Source: Pseudomonas nitroreducens
Lineage (GTDB): Bacteria > Pseudomonadota > Gammaproteobacteria > Pseudomonadales > Pseudomonadaceae
Length of the DNA stretch: 64,000 bases
Direction: 5' to 3'
Assembly (NCBI RefSeq): GCF_014204515.1
Contig: NZ_JACHLI010000001.1
Location: 124,001 to 188,000 of the forward strand
Below the pieces are notes generated by a model, which did not search any database, was not told the origin of the DNA, and saw only the letters and a program-made list of their open reading frames with translations. Shown here piece after piece: positions 59,661-64,000 of this stretch (position 1 is the stretch's first letter; each line of letters begins with the position of its first letter). The translations under genes and the position numbers were made by a program.

Positions 59661-60314
59661 TTACTCTATAAACCTCAGCTTCTTCTGTCGAGTGTCTATC
59701 GTGATGACCCTCGACTCTGGTTGTGCCCTCAAGGAAACCGGCGCCTGGGCGGAGTAGGGGCGGGCTACCGCGCCTGGGTCTGCCTCAATCGCCGCTTCGA
59801 GAGCAGCAAGCGAAGGAATCGACGTGGCCACACGAAGGGAGCGACCCCAGTTCGTGGTGCGCCCCAGCGACTCGCTCTCTCTACCGACGCGGATGCCCTC
59901 GACAAGGCGCGAATACGCAGTAACGGCCTTTTCGAGGTAAGTGCGTCGGACACTCGGGGTTTTCGAGTGGTAATTGCCGATGGCCACCCAAGCCTTGCCC
60001 TCGTTGTCCGTCATGTGACGGGAGAGCAGCCAGGTGCCGGCCATGATGTTCTTGCAGGGGTTGTAGACCAGATCCCGCGCGGTGTACCCGAAACGACGGA
60101 AAATATCGACCAGGTGGGTCGTGTTGATCTGCATCGGGCCCATGTCGAACGAATTGTCGGTGTTCTTGCGGATCGTGCCGATCTGCCCGCCCTCTACGGC
60201 CAGGACAGTCTTGGTCATAATCGGGGCGACATTCGGGAACTGGGCCTGGGCCACCGCGATGCACTGGTTGATCTGCATCAGGTCGAGCGGGACTTCGGGA
60301 GGTAGATCAGCCAC
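59661..60314 (-). CDS. Lytic transglycosylase-like protein
   Basis: 217 aa from a GTG overlapping the end of the DUF1064 gene. SLT fold with catalytic Glu in VLAVEGGQIG, then NSFDMGPMQINT and VYNPCKNIMAGTWLL, and a closing AWVAIGNYHS. Such enzymes open peptidoglycan for conjugation machinery. There is no evident signal peptide, which is odd for a periplasmic enzyme; export may need a non-standard route. The C-terminal ~60 residues are unassigned. Confidence 0.82.
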   Translation of the reverse strand: MADLPPEVPLDLMQINQCIAVAQAQFPNVAPIMTKTVLAVEGGQIGTIRKNTDNSFDMGPMQINTTHLVDIFRRFGYTARDLVYNPCKNIMAGTWLLSRHMTDNEGKAWVAIGNYHSKTPSVRRTYLEKAVTAYSRLVEGIRVGRESESLGRTTNWGRSLRVATSIPSLAALEAAIEADPGAVARPYSAQAPVSLRAQPESRVITIDTRQKKLRFIE

Positions 60315-60813
60315 TGGAGTTACCTTTGGCTGCCTTCCGGGCGCTCGGCGATCTGGTTTTCACCTTGCTGGAGGACTTCGTACCGGTCTCGTAGATCTCG
60401 ATCCCATGGATGTCCTTCATCAAGCGCTTTTTCTGCAGGTACTCGCGGGTGCGGAAGCCTTTGAAGTCCTCAACAACTTCCCGGCCCTTCTCGGTGTACA
60501 CGAAGTCCGCGATGTAGGTGGAGACCAGGCAGTCGCCGATCTGAAGGGGATAGCGCACCTGGCGGCGTAGATCACTGATCACCCCGGCGCGCTCGAGCAA
60601 CTGCAGGTCGAGGAAGCGCTTGTACTCGCCCTTGGAGTCGAAATACCCCTCAGGCGCATTCACCGGCTCGGCCTTGAACTTGCTCTTGCCCTTTCCACCC
60701 TTGCCTTTCTTCTCCTCCGGCCCTGCGGCCGCCAGCACCTGCCGAAAATCGGCCGCACTGATCCGGGTGACGCTCGCATCGAGCTTCACATTCCGGAAGG
60801 AGACCGCTGTCAC
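60307..60813 (-). CDS. DUF1064 family protein (nuclease-like)
   Basis: 168 aa from a GTG overlapping the preceding stop (GTGA). Core YFDSKGEYKRFLDLQLLERAG, then RRQVRYPLQIGD, YIADFVYTEKG and VVEDFKGFRT: E...D...ExxK spacing as in the PD-(D/E)XK fold of DUF1064, a family common in phages. A Lys-rich insertion (KKGKGGKGKSKF) precedes it. May resolve or nick DNA intermediates; biochemical activity of the family is not established as far as I know. Confidence 0.75.
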   Translation of the reverse strand: MTAVSFRNVKLDASVTRISAADFRQVLAAAGPEEKKGKGGKGKSKFKAEPVNAPEGYFDSKGEYKRFLDLQLLERAGVISDLRRQVRYPLQIGDCLVSTYIADFVYTEKGREVVEDFKGFRTREYLQKKRLMKDIHGIEIYETGTKSSSKVKTRSPSARKAAKGNSSG

Positions 60814-61067
60814 TCGTCGAGTTCCCCGAACATCGCAGAGCTCACCAGCGGGCGGCCGGCGTTGCGTAGCCTGGCGTTCTCACGGTCTTCCCAGTCCTTG
60901 GCGCAGTCTTTGTCGCACCAGCGCTTGGGAGCGGGCAGGGGGTGTTCGCAGTTGAGGCACTCGCCCGTGTAGGCGGGGCCTTTCTCGCTCTTTCCGCGAG
61001 CATTCGCCAGGCTTACGTCGAGAAAAAGTTGCTCGACGTCGGAAGCCATATCCGATTCGTTTGCCAT
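60810..61067 (-). CDS. Small zinc-ribbon protein
   Basis: 85 aa from the ATG (a GTG just before is possible). The middle carries ECLNCEHPLP and RWCDKDCAKDWE, a C-x2-C...C-x3-C zinc-binding unit like short phage-type proteins of the DUF2116 class; both ends are charged. First gene of the five-gene topB operon, with each junction overlapping or a few bp apart. Confidence 0.65.
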   Translation of the reverse strand: MANESDMASDVEQLFLDVSLANARGKSEKGPAYTGECLNCEHPLPAPKRWCDKDCAKDWEDRENARLRNAGRPLVSSAMFGELDE

Positions 61068-61070
61068 CAC

Positions 61071-61246
61071 TACAGCCTTGAAACAGAGGGGTTGAACAGC
61101 TCAGTCGTGCAATTTATGCAAAAAAGAGAGTGTGTCCACTCAGTTTTTCATCTAAATTTTGGCGCGTCAATATACGAACAATTGCAGCTCCACGACCGTC
61201 GATGCCATGATGGAGGGAGCCAAGGAATCACATTTAAGGTGCGCAC
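61071..61246. promoter_or_regulatory. Divergent promoter region of the topB operon and uvrD-like gene
   Basis: AT-rich region. Minus-strand candidate: TGGACA, 16-bp spacer, TAAATT (about 61143-61116), toward the Zn-ribbon gene. The plus-strand side has a TCAATATACG box near 61170 without a clear -35. Confidence 0.45.
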
Positions 61247-63388
61247 GTGAGCAAGCCGCAGACCACGCACGAGAAGCTTTTGCAGCTCCCGGAAGAGGAA
61301 CGCCGGGCTTACTTGCTGTCCGACCTTAACCCCGAGCAGTACGAGGCCGCGACCACCATTGAGGGCGCGGTGCTCAACCTTGCCCCGCCCGGCGGCGGCA
61401 AGACCAAGACCATGACCAGCCGCGCGGCGAACATGCTCTTGTCCGGCATTCTGCCGAGCAACCTGCTAATGATGACCTTCACCAACGAAGGGGCCGCCGA
61501 GCTGAAGACCCGCCTGGAAAACATGGTGGGGCCCAATGCCCAGCACATCACCGCCGGCACCTTCCACAGCATCATCTTCCGACACATCCTTCAGAACTAC
61601 GCCGACCACGAGTACCTGAAGAGCATCGACCTCAACATGGCCGAGTGCGTCATCCTGGATGACAAGGAGAGCAAGACGCTCTTCGATGAAGCCATCAAGT
61701 CCCTGGACGAGACTTCTCAGGAGCTTCTGAAGGAGTCCGACTGGGCAAAGCGTATACCCAAGGAAATGGCTGCCGCCCGCGCACACGGCAAAGACGTAGA
61801 ACGCTTCAAGCAGGATATGCTGGGCAATGGCGACGAAAACGAGATGCTGTACCGCATCACGGTCGACGTCTGGCGTGCCTACACCAAGCTGTGCAGGGAT
61901 GCCGGCGGCATCGACTTCGACGACATCCTGGTCGTAGCGAAGAACCTGCTACAGAAAGACCCGAACGTATCGTTCGAGCTGGCGCAGAAGTGGAAGTACA
62001 TCATGCTCGACGAGTATCAGGACACTAACCCTGTCCAGATGAAGATCGTCGACGAGATCGCTCAGCACCACGGCAACCTCTACGCAGTGGGTGACGACAA
62101 GCAGTCGATCTATGGTTTCCGTGGTTCGGACATCGAAGTGATCATGGGCTTCATCCGTCGCTACCCACACGCCAAGCTCATCGAGATGAACCGGAACTAC
62201 CGGTCGACGCCGAACATCCTGGCGGCGGCAAACGCCCTGGCGGCCTGCATGACCCGGAAGCTCGGAGAGGGCTTCATGGTACCCGGCGATGAAAAGCGCT
62301 GGAGGGACACCCAGGGCCAGGAAGTTGCCATGGTCAGCTTCGAGCGTCAGCAGGATGAAGCGGAGGTCGTCGTTGCTGCGATCAAGCGCGACATCGCTCG
62401 TGGCCAGAAACCCAAGGACATTGCCATCCTATACCGCTCGAGGACTTGCAAGGACGACATCGAGAAAGAACTGGTCAAGCAAGGCGTCGAGTACCGTATC
62501 TCCGGTGACATCAGCTTCTTCCAGCGTGCCGAGGTCAAGAACGTCGTTGCGCTGCTGCGCACCACTTACCGCCCGTGGGATTCAATGGCAGTTCTGCGCG
62601 TGCTGGATAACACCAGCTTCGGAGTATCGGGCATGGCCGCCAAGAAGGCCATGAAGCCCAAAGCCGGCGAGAAGGGCAGGACTGCCATGGCCTACCTAGA
62701 AGAGTGCGCCACCAAAGTCCGCGCGGACAAAACACCAACGGCCGTCGCCGAGAAGGTCGGCCCGTTCATCAAGTCCATGCGTTCCATTCGCCAACTTGCC
62801 GCCCTGGGCGAGGACGTTGAGTACCTCCGGGGTGCCTTTGAGCGCCTGTGGCAGTACTACATGCTCCCGAACCTGAAGCGCGCGGCTTCCAAAGACGATG
62901 ACGCCATCGACAGCGCAGTCGAATCGCGCATGCTGAACGTGCAGCACCTGCTCGACCGCTTCTATGGCGAAGTAGAAAAGGGCCGCAAGCCAGAAGATAT
63001 CCTGGACGAGCTGTCCTTGTTGGGTGAGGCCACCCGCGACAACTCGGCGAACCCAGATGAGTCCATCCAACTGATGACCATGCACGCCTCCAAGGGTAAG
63101 GAGTTCCCGCATGTGTACGTGGTGGGCTTCGACCGTGACTCGACCCCCGGAGAAGAGCCCTCTGAAGAGGATATGGAGGAAGAGCGCCGGATCGCATTCG
63201 TAGGGATCACCCGCGCCATGGAAAAGCTAGTGATGACCTACCCCAAGCTCAAGTACAAGCACGGTGGTGAGGTGAAAACTACAGCTTCCCCCTGGGCTAT
63301 TGAGATTGCGGAGGGCACCGGCAAGCCTATTCAGAACTGGCGCCGGCCGGCGCCGAAGAGGGAGTCCTCCGGGCCATCGGTCTACTGA
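61247..63388 (+). CDS. uvrD: UvrD/PcrA/Rep-family SF1A helicase
   Basis: 713 aa from a GTG after AAGGTG. Motif I APPGGGKTKT (46-55) has PPGG where UvrD has GAGS; TFTNEGAAEL, GTFHSI, IDFDDIL, YIMLDEYQDTN (Walker B), VGDDKQSIYGFRG, LNRNYRS-equivalent EMNRNYRST, TMHASKGKEF and FVGITRAM are all intact. A 3'-5' helicase in nucleotide-excision repair, mismatch repair and fork clearance. The ~30-residue N-terminal extension is unusual. Followed by a GTACCTCAGATCACGG element and a terminator. Confidence 0.92.
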   Translation: MSKPQTTHEKLLQLPEEERRAYLLSDLNPEQYEAATTIEGAVLNLAPPGGGKTKTMTSRAANMLLSGILPSNLLMMTFTNEGAAELKTRLENMVGPNAQHITAGTFHSIIFRHILQNYADHEYLKSIDLNMAECVILDDKESKTLFDEAIKSLDETSQELLKESDWAKRIPKEMAAARAHGKDVERFKQDMLGNGDENEMLYRITVDVWRAYTKLCRDAGGIDFDDILVVAKNLLQKDPNVSFELAQKWKYIMLDEYQDTNPVQMKIVDEIAQHHGNLYAVGDDKQSIYGFRGSDIEVIMGFIRRYPHAKLIEMNRNYRSTPNILAAANALAACMTRKLGEGFMVPGDEKRWRDTQGQEVAMVSFERQQDEAEVVVAAIKRDIARGQKPKDIAILYRSRTCKDDIEKELVKQGVEYRISGDISFFQRAEVKNVVALLRTTYRPWDSMAVLRVLDNTSFGVSGMAAKKAMKPKAGEKGRTAMAYLEECATKVRADKTPTAVAEKVGPFIKSMRSIRQLAALGEDVEYLRGAFERLWQYYMLPNLKRAASKDDDAIDSAVESRMLNVQHLLDRFYGEVEKGRKPEDILDELSLLGEATRDNSANPDESIQLMTMHASKGKEFPHVYVVGFDRDSTPGEEPSEEDMEEERRIAFVGITRAMEKLVMTYPKLKYKHGGEVKTTASPWAIEIAEGTGKPIQNWRRPAPKRESSGPSVY

Positions 63389-63389
63389 C

Positions 63390-63405
63390 GTACCTCAGAT
63401 CACGG
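63390..63405 (+). repeat. Copy of the GTACCTCAGATCACGG element
   Basis: Intergenic, starting right after the uvrD-like stop; identical over 16 bp to the copy in recQ (18777-18792). Confidence 0.65.
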
Positions 63406-63422
63406 TAACCACACCCCATCGC

Positions 63423-63450
63423 AAAGAGCCGGAGACGGCTCTTTCGTTTT
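63423..63450 (+). terminator. Terminator of the uvrD-like gene
   Basis: AAAGAGCCG GAGA CGGCTCTTT then CGTTTT. Confidence 0.85.
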
Positions 63451-63488
63451 GATCCCAACCAGCACTTTCCCTGTAAAGGACGCTTGAA

Positions 63489-63785
63489 ATGCAAAAGAAC
63501 GACTTGGCTGCGACCCTGGTAGCTCTCAACGAACGCGCTCAGGCCACCCGCGATAAGGAGATCAGGCTCAACGCCACTCTGGAAAGCACCCAGGCACAGC
63601 TAGCAGCGCTCGAAGACGAGATGATGAAGAAGTACGGGACTTCCGACCTGGCCACGCTGCGCCAGATGTTCGAGAAGGCCCGAGACGAAGACTCCCGCGC
63701 CATCCAGGACTTCGCGAACACCATCGAGATGCGCGAAAACCTGTTGAACAAGGTCGCTCAGGATCTCGAAGGCCAACGCAAGTAA
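63489..63785 (+). CDS. Small coiled-coil protein
   Basis: 98 aa from an ATG after AAAGGA. Almost entirely helical with heptads rich in Leu, Ala, Glu and Arg (LESTQAQLAALEDEMMKKYG, then a second helix ending AQDLEGQRK). A YGTSDLATLR turn separates the two helices. No recognised family. It is 15 bp upstream of a similar small gene. Confidence 0.7.
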   Translation: MQKNDLAATLVALNERAQATRDKEIRLNATLESTQAQLAALEDEMMKKYGTSDLATLRQMFEKARDEDSRAIQDFANTIEMRENLLNKVAQDLEGQRK

Positions 63786-63800
63786 GCAGGGGACACCCCA

Positions 63801-64000
63801 TGATCAACACCAGGGAACTGGAGCAAAGCGTTCGCCAGACTGCGATGAAAGAGACGCAGATCGGTGAGCGCTATCGCATTGCCGAGGCCCGGCAACTGCA
63901 GCTGTGCCAAGAGATCGAAGACGTAGACGCCATGCTGTCGCGAAAGGACGATGTCCTGCGAGCGATCCACCAGGTGACCCTGTCCGCCCAGGCCCGTAAC
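63801..64000 (+). CDS. Coiled-coil protein, truncated by the window edge
   Basis: First 66 residues of a gene that continues beyond the window. ATG 6 bp after AGGGG. Helical and charged (MINTRELEQSVRQTAMKETQ), similar in character to the 98-aa protein just upstream and probably in the same transcript. Function unknown. Confidence 0.65.

Noticed and set aside
60307..60813. TnsA-like transposition endonuclease
   Set aside because: The motif spacing fits DUF1064 better, and no TnsB or TnsC partner or transposon ends are seen.

Overview
The window reads as part of a large conjugative plasmid (megaplasmid) of a Pseudomonas-like gammaproteobacterium. The reasons are dense GC-rich coding, many GC-rich hairpin terminators of the Pseudomonas type, a ParAB pair beside a long non-coding palindrome array, a ParM/ParR pair, and Dot/Icm-type (type IVB) coupling-complex genes. 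There is no rRNA, no tRNA and no recognisable transposase. Host and replicon class are inferences; from memory the content resembles Pseudomonas megaplasmids of several hundred kb, but no search was run.

Layout. (1) 26-5906, minus strand: parM, parR, dotM, a small gene and dotL, tightly packed and probably one transcript. (2) 6073-12560, minus: guanylate kinase-like, RecJ-like, class Ia NrdA lacking its C-terminal cysteine pair, and a secreted thermonuclease-like protein. (3) 12613-19770: RecD2-like helicase with a membrane-anchored Mrr-like nuclease, a convergent membrane-anchored coiled-coil protein, then RecQ overlapping a SLOG/DprA-like protein. (4) 19767-28958: an exported-protein operon, RdgC, a sigma-70 family factor, replication-accessory-like unknowns, an acidic-tailed protein, HU and a helical unknown. 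(5) 29010-34381: parB, parA and about 3.4 kb of non-coding DNA with 16 copies of a 13-bp core palindrome, a minisatellite and iteron-like repeats. (6) 34382-37721: a P-loop ATPase convergent with a primase of archaeo-eukaryotic type, the best candidate for the plasmid's own initiation machinery. (7) 37865-52606: HAD nucleotidase, DsbC-like protein, DnaQ-like exonuclease, DnaB, DnaE, a possible PD-(D/E)XK nuclease, a sigma-region-4 protein, DnaG and a RecG-like helicase. (8) 53160-56440: a strongly translated coiled-coil protein with AT-hook-like motifs, then a degenerate PPP-phosphatase fold divergent from an EAL protein. (9) 56519-61067, minus: Zn-ribbon protein, DUF1064, lytic transglycosylase, TopB-like topoisomerase and a DUF7831-like protein, in one compact operon. 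(10) 61247-64000: UvrD/PcrA-like helicase and two small coiled-coil genes, the last cut by the window edge.

Together the genes supply much of a replication fork: Pol III alpha with residues at the E. coli catalytic positions and a clamp-binding motif, helicase, primase, proofreading-type exonuclease, topoisomerase and several repair helicases. They also supply nucleotide metabolism, segregation, nucleoid proteins, transcription factors and the conjugation coupling complex. No clamp, clamp loader, SSB, ligase or NrdB is seen here, so the plasmid either encodes these elsewhere or borrows them from the host.
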